A program made the position numbers and the translations under genes. Positions 9,701 to 17,391 of a DNA stretch of 64,000 bases are shown here, in pieces; the stretch's first letter is position 1, and every line of letters begins with the position of its first letter. The notes under the pieces are model-generated. The model had not been told where the DNA came from and did no database searches. It saw only the letters and a list, made by a program, of their open reading frames with translations. Location: assembly GCA_020635235.1 (NCBI GenBank), contig JACKAF010000003.1, positions 1 through 64,000 on the forward strand, in the 5' to 3' direction. This DNA is from Pseudobdellovibrionaceae bacterium (GTDB lineage: Bacteria > Bdellovibrionota > FAC87 > UBA2466 > JACKAF01).

Positions 9701-10441
9701 ATCAGATTGTCCGGCGATGATAATCTTGTCATCACTTTGCAGGGTAAGCGCCACCCCGTAATCTCCTACGGCTCCTATGGCTGTGGTAAGCATGCCATCC
9801 GCATCGAAGTTGGTATCGAGACTGGCATCGGAGAGTAGCCGCACGGCCGCAAATTCGAATTTCCCCGATTGATTTGAGTAGCCACCAATGACAACACGCT
9901 GATTGCTATCGATTCCGAGCCCACGTGCGAACTCGTTACCGCCTATGTCAATTCGTCTTAGACCGCCTCCATAAGTGGTATCGAGCGATCCGTCAGATAA
10001 AAGTCTAGCGGTCGCAAAGTCGAAGTCCGCAAATCCCCAGGCTCTCCCTGCCACAACGATCCGCCCCATCGAATCGAGTGCGACAGAGTGGGCAATGGAA
10101 TCTCCTAAGGCGTTGGAGATAATCGCGACTCCGTCTGTATCAAAGCTTGTGTCAAGCGAGCCGTCTGGATGGAGACGCGCGACTGCCATATCGTAGTATG
10201 AGCCATTGTGACTCAAACCTGCGACAACGAGCTTTCCGTCGGATTGGTAGGTGGCCGCGCGGAGTGTGTCGGCATTTGCACCGGGTGCGTAAGTGAAGAT
10301 CCCGGTGCTTCCCCAGTTGTCTAAAAAAAGCCCGTTGTCCGGCAGTGCGAAGGCCCAGTTGCCCCAACTAAGAAGAGAAAGCGTAATGAATGTGAATGCG
10401 CGGCGTAATGTAAAGAAAGAATGCGGCGAGTGGGAAGTCAT
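6749..10441 (-). CDS. Large secreted Delta-60 repeat protein (beta-propeller-like)
   Basis: This 1230-residue protein starts with a signal peptide (hydrophobic stretch about 14-32, then ALP) and consists almost wholly of about twenty repeats of 55-60 residues. Each repeat reads roughly: DGKIVVAG, a short loop often SHNG, DFAVARY, then GSLDTSFDTDG and a TT pair. This is the Delta-60 repeat, predicted to form beta-propeller blades, found in large exported proteins of myxobacteria, bdellovibrios and related bacteria. The DTDG/DADG/SGDG turns could bind metal, which is speculation. The last repeat ends at ARYFP with no visible anchor. It is the first gene of an operon with two LamG proteins. I recognise no enzymatic motif. 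Confidence 0.9.
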   Translation of the reverse strand: MTSHSPHSFFTLRRAFTFITLSLLSWGNWAFALPDNGLFLDNWGSTGIFTYAPGANADTLRAATYQSDGKLVVAGLSHNGSYYDMAVARLHPDGSLDTSFDTDGVAIISNALGDSIAHSVALDSMGRIVVAGRAWGFADFDFATARLLSDGSLDTTYGGGLRRIDIGGNEFARGLGIDSNQRVVIGGYSNQSGKFEFAAVRLLSDASLDTNFDADGMLTTAIGAVGDYGVALTLQSDDKIIIAGQSDIGVTPRFAVARYRTDGSLDTSFSGDGMDAWALGVADDVAWAVALGTDNYIHLAGRSYSGGSYRMAIASYTTNGTRDTSGTYSVASGAVARDIVLDQGRITLTGRSYNGTDWDLALIRLTSLAGGTTGDSGFNGNGVAITSIGTTDEIAYALAVQSDGKVIAAGTTFGGNYNFGIVRYRSSGTLDTSFDTDGRATTDFAGNNDVAYAVTIANDHKIVTAGFTDAGTQNNFAIARYLTNGSLDTAFSADGLVSTNIGSGNAIANAVVVRSDDRIYAAGTSYNGSNADFTVVRYHTNGTLDTAFSSDGIVTTDFNSADDGANAMTLDANGMVVVAGYARNGANRNFAVARYRTDGSLDTAFSADGKQTINFAASSDDMAYGVAIQSDGRIVLGGHSHNNTQTHFAMARLLTDGTLDGSFDGDGMAVSSVDTTHGIQAHALVLQNEKIILAGRSLQLENRSILARFNSDGSADTSFGTAGYYVQSYSTGDDVYYGVAVDSSNRIVAVGHALNANMDFLTVRVLNTTASSLGLDSSFDSDGIVITTVGAGDDISIGMAYKSGMLSLVGRSHNGANFDFAAARYSFDGALANSGHLDASFGSSGVVTTSVSGNNDLAHAVAVQSNFSVVVAGATYNGSNDDMLLLRYTSGGTLDTSFDTDGIVTITPGTGDDRAYDLAIDANNRIVLAGMSANGAVNQFVVARYLSNGAPDTGFDGDGVALTTFGGSSDDVALAVAVQSDNKIIAGGFTHNNTVNGFALSRYGTNGALDATFDGDGRVVTEVDSSAGSELHDILIQPDGRIVAVGRTLRPRERIAVVRYLSSGALDTSFNTTGILTTSATSGSSVAYSVAYDAGKLVISGIGQGSSTYDFVVARLNSDGSPDTSFSGDGFATKAINTNDEFGYATLVQGNGKILAAGFSFGSGHDFAVARFTTDGSADANFGSSGSVTTDINGTDIAQAIALTPDGRIVVAGHSKNGADYDISVARYFP

Positions 10442-10524
10442 GGAGATTGAATACGTAGACGATACAATCTCGACGACTATTTGAAAAGTAGGCGACCGGT
10501 GACGGATTGCGGCGAGTGAAGGAT

Positions 10525-12432
10525 TTATCCTACTTTTTTAACTTTCGAGGGGTGATTGGATTCGTAGATTTTACCCTCGATAAAAATCTCAAAAAGAATG
10601 GGGTCAAGCTTACCTGCAGTGACCTCTTGCTGGAGGATATCTAGAGCTTTTTCCGTGGGGACCGCATCCTTGTACCAGCGATCCGCTGCGGTCAAGGCAT
10701 CGTAGATATCCGCAATAGTCATGATCTTGGATTGCAGAGGAATTTCGTGGGACATCAGCCCGCGCGGGTACCCGGTGCCGTTTAGCTTCTCGTGGTGCGC
10801 AAAGGCAATTTCCGGTAGATTCTTGAAACTGCGCGTCCACGGGATTGTTTTCAGAAATTGGTAGGTATGGCGGACATGGGATTCGACTTCCCGCCGTTCT
10901 CCCTCGGTGAGGGATCCGATGGGAACTGAAAGAGCCTTGTGCTCCTCTTCTGTAAGGAGACGTATCTCATAGCCGTCACTTAGTTTGACTGTGTAGTTCA
11001 AAATCTTTTCGAGTGCTTCGGCGCTTTTCTCCCTAAGGACCGTAGGTTCATTGGATGTTTGGATAACGTGCCAGTAAAGGTCCAGCTCCTCGGATCGCTT
11101 TTTGAATTCCTTTTCCAAAGTAGAAGACTTGGTTTTTTGTTTTTGTTCCAGAAACTGGATTCGCAGCGCTTCGCGTGCGATCCGGACGCGGTCGCGAATC
11201 GCCTCGAGTTGATACGGGTAGAGTTTCTTGGCTTTCACCAAAACTTCCTCGCGCACCCCGATCTTACCGACGTCGTGTAGTAGAGCCGCGTATTCCAGCT
11301 CACGCACTTCATCCGGTTTGAACTTTACGGATCGGTATATCCCGGTGTCGCAGCGGCTAGTGGCCTCGGCCAGGGCGACTGTCATGTTGGCGACGCGCTC
11401 CGAATGACCTCCCGTACTCGGGTCGCGCGCTTCAATCGCGGTGATCGATGCTTTTACAAAACCGTCAAAGAGCTCACGGATATCTGCGTAAAGCTGCATG
11501 TTCTCCAGGCAGATGGCGGCCTGAGCGATGAAAGAGGAAATGAGACTCTCGTCTTCGGCGTCAAAGGAGTCGAGTCCAGTTAATCCTTTCTTGTTTAACA
11601 ACTCGAGCACGGCGATGATCTGGTTCTCGCTGTTCTTAAGTGGAACGGCGAGTACCGACTTTAATGACGATTCATCTGCGGGCCGTTGGAATTGTAGAGG
11701 CAGACTTGGGCGGAGGCCCTCATGGACTGGAATATTCAGAGGCTTTGCCGTGAGAACAACATAGCCGCAGATGTTATTCTCTGTTGCTTTCTCATTGATG
11801 GCGCTGATGCTGACTCCGTTGCGCTCGGCAGAGATTTTCACCCGAAGGTACATTTCACCGTCGGTTTCCTCCACCATGTACAGATTTCCTTTTTCGGAAG
11901 AAGTCAGGTCCATGGACTCTTGCAGAATCTGTTCAAGAAGGCGTTTTTGATCTCTTTCGGCAGACATCGTGATGAAGATGTGGTTTAGCCGCTCCAACAT
12001 TTCCTGGTTGATGCGCTTGCCCTCGCGCCGAGCTTTTCTGAGTAGCTCACGCACGGCACGGAGGAGATGAAATTTAGGGTCTTCCAGGAGAGCGGCCTCC
12101 GAGAGGACGTCAGAAAGTTCCAGTACCTCCGAATGTTTGGTTAGGAACGGATCAGAATTTTCGGAGATGACGAGCATTCCCAAGTCGGCGAGGGATTGCT
12201 TGCCCAGGCTTTTTCTAAGCGTTTCGACCGTGGCGGTAAAATCTTTTTCTCCAACAAGAATGATTACTAGCTGGCGTTTATCTTCAGCTTTCTGGATGGA
12301 GTCTATGAGTTCAGCATTGTCGCTTGGAACGCAGTGGTGCCACTCAGCCGGAAATGGAATTTTCTTTTTGGTCGCGCCCTTTTTAACTATGAATAGCGTT
12401 TGACGCGCTCGGACTTCAAGATTCCGGGACAT
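10525..12432 (-). CDS. GAF and HD-GYP domain protein with a helical insertion in the HD-GYP domain
   Basis: This 635-residue cytoplasmic protein has an N-terminal alpha/beta segment (1-115, receiver-like but without usual motifs), a GAF domain (about 160-315) and an HD-GYP domain. HD-GYP proteins are cyclic di-GMP phosphodiesterases or sensors. The motifs are HD at 386-387 in LLHDVGKIG, His519, HHE at 546-548 and GTGYPRGL around 552-559, so the metal ligands seem present. Unusually, about 110 residues lie between the HD/GKIG block and the next conserved His, including a charged coiled-coil-like stretch (about 405-455). A weak GAGG precedes the ATG. The gene follows the RarD-type gene by 58 bases. 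Activity cannot be judged from sequence alone. Confidence 0.88.
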   Translation of the reverse strand: MSRNLEVRARQTLFIVKKGATKKKIPFPAEWHHCVPSDNAELIDSIQKAEDKRQLVIILVGEKDFTATVETLRKSLGKQSLADLGMLVISENSDPFLTKHSEVLELSDVLSEAALLEDPKFHLLRAVRELLRKARREGKRINQEMLERLNHIFITMSAERDQKRLLEQILQESMDLTSSEKGNLYMVEETDGEMYLRVKISAERNGVSISAINEKATENNICGYVVLTAKPLNIPVHEGLRPSLPLQFQRPADESSLKSVLAVPLKNSENQIIAVLELLNKKGLTGLDSFDAEDESLISSFIAQAAICLENMQLYADIRELFDGFVKASITAIEARDPSTGGHSERVANMTVALAEATSRCDTGIYRSVKFKPDEVRELEYAALLHDVGKIGVREEVLVKAKKLYPYQLEAIRDRVRIAREALRIQFLEQKQKTKSSTLEKEFKKRSEELDLYWHVIQTSNEPTVLREKSAEALEKILNYTVKLSDGYEIRLLTEEEHKALSVPIGSLTEGERREVESHVRHTYQFLKTIPWTRSFKNLPEIAFAHHEKLNGTGYPRGLMSHEIPLQSKIMTIADIYDALTAADRWYKDAVPTEKALDILQQEVTAGKLDPILFEIFIEGKIYESNHPSKVKKVG

Positions 12433-12489
12433 AGGTGTGCCTCAACTACGTTTCGGCTTTTTGGTTGATTTTTATGACGATTCGTCGCG

Positions 12490-13407
12490 TTACGCGCTTT
12501 TCAGTTTTGCCTCGCGTGTCGCAGTGCGTCGGCGTGCAATCATGTCCGCGGTGTAGATAAGCAGACCGACCCAGATGAGCCCGAAGGTAAGCATGCGTAC
12601 CTCATCAAATGGCTCGTGGTAGATAAAAAGAGCGATGAGAAAGTTCATCATAGGAGCGATGTATTGAAGAAAACCCATTACGGTGAACGGCACCCGCCGG
12701 GCTCCTAAAGTAAACCAGACCTGCGGCAATAGGGTGACTGGTCCGCTGGCGATGAGTAAGGCCCAGGTCATCAAGTTGTGAGGGGTGCTGTAAAAATAAA
12801 GGTACGCAAGCGCGGGAAGACTGAGCAGACCTGTTTCGAATGCAACAGTGAGGGACGCATCGATAGAAATTTTTCTTTTGAATAGACCGTAAAAGGTGAA
12901 AGTAAAAGCCAAGCAGAGAGCTATCCACGGGAGCGTTCCCAGCCTGAACCAGAGTAGGCTGATAGCAACAGTCGCGAGTAGTACCGCCAGGCGTTGGTTG
13001 CGGTTGAGGCGTTCATGCAGAAACCATACGCCTAGCCCAACAAAAGTAAGAGGGGCGATGAAATAGCCTAGGCTCGCTTCCAGGATGCGCTCTGTAACCA
13101 TCGCTAGGATAAAGGCGCCCCAATTGAACCCAATTAGCACCGTTCCCAGTACTATGTAGATCCAATCCCGGGATCCTTTTTCGAACACACTCGCGCACTG
13201 TTCGCGCACCCGCTGCTTAAAAAATAAAGGAATAAGAAATATGAAAGACCAGAGTATTCGGTGCGCTAGGATCTCCAGAGGCGCGACGCCCGTAAGGCGT
13301 TTCCAAAACAAGGCCGCAAATCCCCACCAAAAGTAGGCCAGTAGCGAATAAGCGAGCCCGATGCGGGCCTCGGAAGGCTTGGAATTTCCATTGGATAGAA
13401 GGCGCAT
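12490..13407 (-). CDS. rarD: RarD-type EamA-family permease
   Basis: This polytopic protein of about 305 residues has ten hydrophobic segments and the RarD/EamA look: GLAYSLLAYFWWGFAALFWK at the start, EILAHRILWSF in the second helix, GFLQYIAPMMNFLIAL near the end. RarD proteins are inner-membrane drug/metabolite superfamily transporters, some linked to chloramphenicol resistance or amino-acid export; the substrate is not predictable. The frame is also open from a GTG at 13428, seven codons earlier. Neither start has a convincing ribosome site, and I prefer the ATG at 13407. It lies 58 bases upstream of the HD-GYP gene on the same strand. Confidence 0.85.
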   Translation of the reverse strand: MRLLSNGNSKPSEARIGLAYSLLAYFWWGFAALFWKRLTGVAPLEILAHRILWSFIFLIPLFFKQRVREQCASVFEKGSRDWIYIVLGTVLIGFNWGAFILAMVTERILEASLGYFIAPLTFVGLGVWFLHERLNRNQRLAVLLATVAISLLWFRLGTLPWIALCLAFTFTFYGLFKRKISIDASLTVAFETGLLSLPALAYLYFYSTPHNLMTWALLIASGPVTLLPQVWFTLGARRVPFTVMGFLQYIAPMMNFLIALFIYHEPFDEVRMLTFGLIWVGLLIYTADMIARRRTATREAKLKSA

Positions 13408-13503
13408 GGTCGGCGCGCAATAAACCACTTCTGAGGGGGACGGGTCAAGCTCTCATTAAAACCTTTAAATATTGAATACTTATGAGATTTCACAATCTCT
13501 TTG

Positions 13504-13533
13504 TTGAGACCGTCTGACGTGCGGCGTTATACT
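13504..13533 (+). promoter_or_regulatory. Candidate sigma-70 promoter for the small secreted protein
   Basis: TTGAGA at 13504-13509 and TATACT at 13528-13533 are separated by 18 bases. Transcription would begin near 13540, leaving a leader of about 65 bases that contains GGATCC twice (a small dyad around GCGG) before the strong GGAGGAGG ribosome site just ahead of the ATG at 13606. The call rests on motif match and position only. Confidence 0.5.
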
Positions 13534-13605
13534 TTAAGTGTCGGATCCGCGGGGATCCGGAAAAGATTTTTTGGGAAATAGCAGTACGTTGGAGGAGGCC
13601 CAATA

Positions 13606-13926
13606 ATGAAGTTCGCACTCGCCGTGATCGGCGCTACGCTTCTTTTTTTCTTCGGAAGCACAGCATCCGCCGATTCAAATTCTGAACAAGACAATCCCAC
13701 AGAAAACGTCGCGACTCGTTCCGTTGCGTATGCGGTCTATTGTGATGCAGGCGTGGATCGTTCTGCGTACAAGGAAGAAATGGTGGAGCGTTCCGGTAGC
13801 GATGATGACGTAATGGTACTCACCAGTACCGGTTATCAAAAACTCATGCAAAGTCTTTCAAATGCTTACGACGAGCATTGCGGTCCCGGCGTAAGAGTTT
13901 CAGTCAAGAAGGGTGGAGTTTTGTGA
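13606..13926 (+). CDS. Small secreted protein of unknown function
   Basis: I do not recognise this 106-residue protein. It has a clear signal peptide (hydrophobic core about 4-18, cleavage near ASA at 20-22), an acidic linker (DSNSEQDNPTEN), then a domain of about 65 residues with one cysteine in VYCDAG and another in DEHCGPG, which could form a disulfide. The ribosome site GGAGGAGG is very strong. The gene stands alone with its own promoter and a terminator right behind it, so it is a monocistronic unit that may be highly expressed. The mature protein is probably periplasmic or secreted. Confidence 0.7.
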   Translation: MKFALAVIGATLLFFFGSTASADSNSEQDNPTENVATRSVAYAVYCDAGVDRSAYKEEMVERSGSDDDVMVLTSTGYQKLMQSLSNAYDEHCGPGVRVSVKKGGVL

Positions 13927-13938
13927 GGCCCTGGGGCG

Positions 13939-13978
13939 GGGTGAGGTGCTCGCGGCATCTCACCCTGTCCACTTTTTT
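13939..13978 (+). terminator. Intrinsic terminator after the small secreted protein gene
   Basis: A ten-base-pair stem (GGGTGAGGTG at 13939-13948 with CATCTCACCC at 13956-13965, one G-T pair, seven-base loop) is followed seven bases later by six T residues (13973-13978). It lies just after the TGA of the gene at 13606-13926. The offset between stem and T run is larger than ideal. Confidence 0.6.
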
Positions 13979-14016
13979 GGGTCTCTATTGGGAGTTTTCA
14001 CCGTCCCGCGCGCGGA

Positions 14017-14781
14017 CTAGTAGCTCCGCGTATAACCGCCGTCGACGAACACATCCGTACCCGTAACGAAGGTGTTGGCGGCAGAACATAAAAAGGCAGC
14101 CACTCGTCCGACCTCGTCCGGCTTTCCGATTCTGCCGATCGCGGTTTCTTCCTGCATCGATCGGTAGAATTCGGGGCTTTTCTTTTCCAGTTCATCCAGG
14201 CGGCCCGTCTGGATCGGTCCGGGAAGGATATTGTTAACGAGGATCCCGGATCGGCCGACCTCTTTGGCGAGGTTCTTGGTCCAGGCGCTCAGACCGGCGC
14301 GGAACGTGGCACTGATAGGAAGGTTTGGGATTCGCTCTTTTGCAGCGGTGGACGTAATCGTGAGCAGGCGGCCCCAAGCCCGCTTCTTCATGGAAGGCAG
14401 CACAAGTTCCGTCAACACTAGCACGCTTCTTAGAAGTCCCTGATAGCCAGTGTCCCAGGCGCTCAGAGGAAGCGTTGTCATCGGTCCGGCCGGTGGGCCA
14501 CCGACATTATTTATGAGGATATCAATGGGTTTTTCGGAAAGAAGTCCCCCGATTTTCTGACGGATGTTTTGTTCGTCACTCAGATCGACGGCGCAACCGG
14601 CGAGCTTTGCCTCTGGGTAAGCTTGTCGGATGCTGACGATCGCGCGTTCAATGTTCTCGGAGTTTCTGCTGGCGATTATGATTTCGGTGCCTTCCGCCGC
14701 CAGCGCTGTAGCGATGCCGAGACCAATTCCCTGGCTTCCGCCGGTTACTAGTGCTCTTCTGTCAGAAATATTGAGATCCAT
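14017..14781 (-). CDS. SDR-family protein lacking the catalytic Tyr and Lys
   Basis: This 254-residue protein has the Rossmann fold of short-chain dehydrogenases: TGGSQGIG at 13-20, NNVGG at 91-95, catalytic-type Ser144 in ITSTAA, and the C-terminal GTDVFVDGG. The expected YxxxK motif reads SATFR (Ser157, Arg161), so both catalytic residues are replaced. Some FabG-like SDR subgroups have a similar S..(F/L)R pattern, and what they do is not known to me. I start at the ATG at 14781, six bases after AAGGAG and sharing a base with the recG stop; an adjacent in-frame ATG sits at 14784. Substrate unknown. Confidence 0.85.
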   Translation of the reverse strand: MDLNISDRRALVTGGSQGIGLGIATALAAEGTEIIIASRNSENIERAIVSIRQAYPEAKLAGCAVDLSDEQNIRQKIGGLLSEKPIDILINNVGGPPAGPMTTLPLSAWDTGYQGLLRSVLVLTELVLPSMKKRAWGRLLTITSTAAKERIPNLPISATFRAGLSAWTKNLAKEVGRSGILVNNILPGPIQTGRLDELEKKSPEFYRSMQEETAIGRIGKPDEVGRVAAFLCSAANTFVTGTDVFVDGGYTRSY

Positions 14782-16859
14782 CATCCACTCCTTAATCGTT
14801 CCAGTTTCAAACTCCAACGGTGTTCTACCATATGGCGTAGTCCGAGATGTTCTGCTTTTGAAAGCGTAGGATCGTCATCCAAAATCCGCGTGGCCTCTCT
14901 TTGGGCGGTGGCAAGCAGGCTAGCGTCCCGCACTATGTGACCCACTCTAAAACCGGGCAGACCCGACTGTTGGAGGCCCAGGAATTCTCCGGGGCCTCGA
15001 ATCTTCAAATCTTCTTCGGCGATTCTAAAGCCGTCTTCACTCTCGCACATCACCCGCAGACGGCGGGTGATGTTTCCGCTACTCATCAGTAGGCAGTAGC
15101 TCTTATCACTCCCTCGGCCGACGCGGCCGCGTAGCTGGTGCAGCTGTGAGAGGCCCAGTCGTTCGGGGTGCTCGATTACCATGAGCGTGGCCTGCGGCAC
15201 ATCGATACCCACCTCGATAACCGTCGTCGATACCAATATCTGAAATTCCCCGTTCTTGAAGGCCTTCAAGATGGCCTCTTTTTCCGGTCCTTTCATGCGT
15301 CCGTGGAGTAAGCCCAGTTTTAGATCTGGGAATACCTCTTTCTGAAGTCTTCCATACATTTCTGTGGCCGACTTTAGATCCAGCTTTTCCGAGGCTTCGA
15401 CCAAGGGATAAATAATATAAACCTGCTGTCCCGCTTCCACCGTTTTTCGAATCGTTTGGAAGAGTCTAGGCCGTTCGGGTTCGCGCAAGACACGTGTTTC
15501 GATCGGGATGCGCCCCTTCGGTTTTTGCCTGATAAGGGAGAGGTCGAGATCTCCGTAAAGTGTAAGCGCTAAGGTACGTGGAATGGGAGTGGCGGTCATC
15601 ATCAGCAGGTGCGTACTCGCTCCCTTGCGCGCAAGCTGGTTGCGCTGCTCTACTCCGAAACGATGTTGCTCGTCGACAATCACAAGGCCCAAGCGTGAAA
15701 AATCCACGCCTTTTTGAAATAGCGCGTGCGTACCGACAACAAACTGAATTTCTCCTGAGCGAACTTTTGGCAAAGCTTCCTTTTTAGTGGATTGCACCAA
15801 TAGGCCCGGTTGGATTCCCAAGGGCGCAAGCCACTGTTCCGCATTTTTGAAATGCTGAACCGCAAGTATCTCCGTGGGAACCATCAAGGCAATTTGGTAG
15901 CCTGCGGCCGCCGTGAGCGCAGCGGCGGCAAAAGCGACAATGGTTTTGCCAGAGCCCACGTCGCCTTGAACCAGCCGAGCCATAGGGTAGGGGCGTGCGA
16001 GATCGGTGGTGATATCAGAAATTGCAAGAGCTTGGTCTTCGGTGATCTGGAACGGCAGCGAGCGGATAAAATCTACCTGCAGTCCCTTCCTGTCTACAAG
16101 ACTCGGGGCTTTTTGCTCCGTGCGTTCGCGTTTTTTTAGTCCCAGACCCAGCTGCAAAACAAAAAACTCTTCAAAAATTATCCGACTCAGCGACTTTGCG
16201 GATTCTTTGCCCGAGGGGAGCTCTTTGGGGAAATGCACATCATGGAAACTGCTCTGAATGTCGGGCAATTGCAGCCGTTCGAGAAGTTCTACCGGCAAGG
16301 GATCTTTCAACTCGGGCAACGAACGCCTGAGTGTTTCGCTGATGAGCTTTCGAATTGTTTTTTGGTGGAGCCCATCGGTTTCGCTATAAATGGGGACGAT
16401 CCTTCCAAAGCTCATGGTTTGGCGCGGCTTCCCCTCATGGAGTTCCTTAACTTTTTCATATTCGGGGTGAACGATCTGTGGTCTCCCACCGAACAGCTTG
16501 ACCTCCCCGTAAATAAGGAAACGCGCACCGACTTCAAACTCCGTCGCTAAGGAAGGAAATGCGTGAAACCACAAAAGCGTCAGCCGCCCCGTCTCATCTC
16601 CAAAGACAACCTCGAAGCGCTTCGTACGGCGAGCCCGAATCTCACGGCTGGATAAAACAGTGCCCAGCAAGGTTGGGTGCATGCCCGGTCCTACCGACGC
16701 GATGGGCACGATCTGACGCCGATCTTCGTAGGTTCGAGGCAGATAATACAAGGCATCCTCTAAAGTCTGGATGCCCTTTTTCCCGAGCGTTTTTGAAAGT
16801 TTGGGGCCCACACCCCGTATGGATTGGATAGACGTGGAGAGTGTAGACGTCTCACTCAT
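14781..16859 (-). CDS. recG: ATP-dependent DNA helicase RecG
   Basis: RecG remodels stalled replication forks and branch-migrates Holliday junctions. The 692-residue product has a helix-hairpin-helix-like start (IRGVGPKLSKTLGKKGI), the wedge/OB region (about 50-140), then superfamily 2 helicase motifs: Walker A GDVGSGKT at 299-306, DEQH at 396-399, TATPIPRTL, and the RecG-typical QLHQLRGRVGRG. The frame is open 20 codons further upstream, but the ATG at 16859 fits the family start and lies eight bases inside the end of greA. Its stop overlaps the SDR start. It is co-transcribed with greA and possibly with the pyrimidine operon upstream. Confidence 0.96.
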   Translation of the reverse strand: MSETSTLSTSIQSIRGVGPKLSKTLGKKGIQTLEDALYYLPRTYEDRRQIVPIASVGPGMHPTLLGTVLSSREIRARRTKRFEVVFGDETGRLTLLWFHAFPSLATEFEVGARFLIYGEVKLFGGRPQIVHPEYEKVKELHEGKPRQTMSFGRIVPIYSETDGLHQKTIRKLISETLRRSLPELKDPLPVELLERLQLPDIQSSFHDVHFPKELPSGKESAKSLSRIIFEEFFVLQLGLGLKKRERTEQKAPSLVDRKGLQVDFIRSLPFQITEDQALAISDITTDLARPYPMARLVQGDVGSGKTIVAFAAAALTAAAGYQIALMVPTEILAVQHFKNAEQWLAPLGIQPGLLVQSTKKEALPKVRSGEIQFVVGTHALFQKGVDFSRLGLVIVDEQHRFGVEQRNQLARKGASTHLLMMTATPIPRTLALTLYGDLDLSLIRQKPKGRIPIETRVLREPERPRLFQTIRKTVEAGQQVYIIYPLVEASEKLDLKSATEMYGRLQKEVFPDLKLGLLHGRMKGPEKEAILKAFKNGEFQILVSTTVIEVGIDVPQATLMVIEHPERLGLSQLHQLRGRVGRGSDKSYCLLMSSGNITRRLRVMCESEDGFRIAEEDLKIRGPGEFLGLQQSGLPGFRVGHIVRDASLLATAQREATRILDDDPTLSKAEHLGLRHMVEHRWSLKLERLRSG

Positions 16860-17325
16860 ACCGAATGGAAAGGACTTCGTACTCCACTTCGCCTTTGGGA
16901 ACCTTGACGGTGACTTCATCCCCTACTTTTTTGTTCAGTAAGGCCTTGGCGATGGGAGACTGTATAGAAAGTCGCCCTTCTTTTACGTCAGCTTCCTCCT
17001 GTCCTACCAGCTGGTAGGTTTTTTGTTCTTCGGATTCCAGATCCATGAGCTCTACCGTAGCACCAAATTTGATCTGGTCGCTTTGGATATCCTTCGGGTC
17101 GATGACCTCGGCGCGCGCCAACTTGTCCTCTATTTCCTGAATGCGACCCTCGATAAAGGCCTGCTTTTCTTTGGCGGCATCATACTCCGCGTTTTCGGAA
17201 AGATCTCCGTGCGCGCGCGCAGTCGCGATTTCCTTGATGACGTTCGGGCGGTCGTTTGACTTGAGTTTTTTCAGTTCCGCTTCGAGCTTATCTCGCCCGG
17301 ATCTTGTCATGGGAAAGGATTCCAT
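16852..17325 (-). CDS. greA: Transcription elongation factor GreA
   Basis: GreA rescues backtracked RNA polymerase by stimulating transcript cleavage. The 157-residue length is that of the family. The N-terminal coiled coil carries the acidic tip in GDLSENAEYDAAKE (around residues 40-53) and the C-terminal FKBP-like domain ends with VGDEVTVKVPKGEVEYEVLSI. A strong AGGAG site lies just before the ATG. It is 66 bases after carB on the same strand. The gap holds only a weak dyad (ACCCT/AGGGT) and no T run, so read-through from carB is possible. Its 3' end overlaps recG. Confidence 0.97.
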   Translation of the reverse strand: MESFPMTRSGRDKLEAELKKLKSNDRPNVIKEIATARAHGDLSENAEYDAAKEKQAFIEGRIQEIEDKLARAEVIDPKDIQSDQIKFGATVELMDLESEEQKTYQLVGQEEADVKEGRLSIQSPIAKALLNKKVGDEVTVKVPKGEVEYEVLSIRYE

Positions 17326-17391
17326 AACTACTCCTATCCTTTGTCCTTACCCTAGTTCAGGGTGTGTGTAAAACAACAATGGCGGTTCGCC

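Noticed and set aside
17326..17391. Short dyad ACCCT/AGGGT between carB and greA as a terminator
   Set aside because: The stem is only five base pairs and no T run follows on the minus strand.
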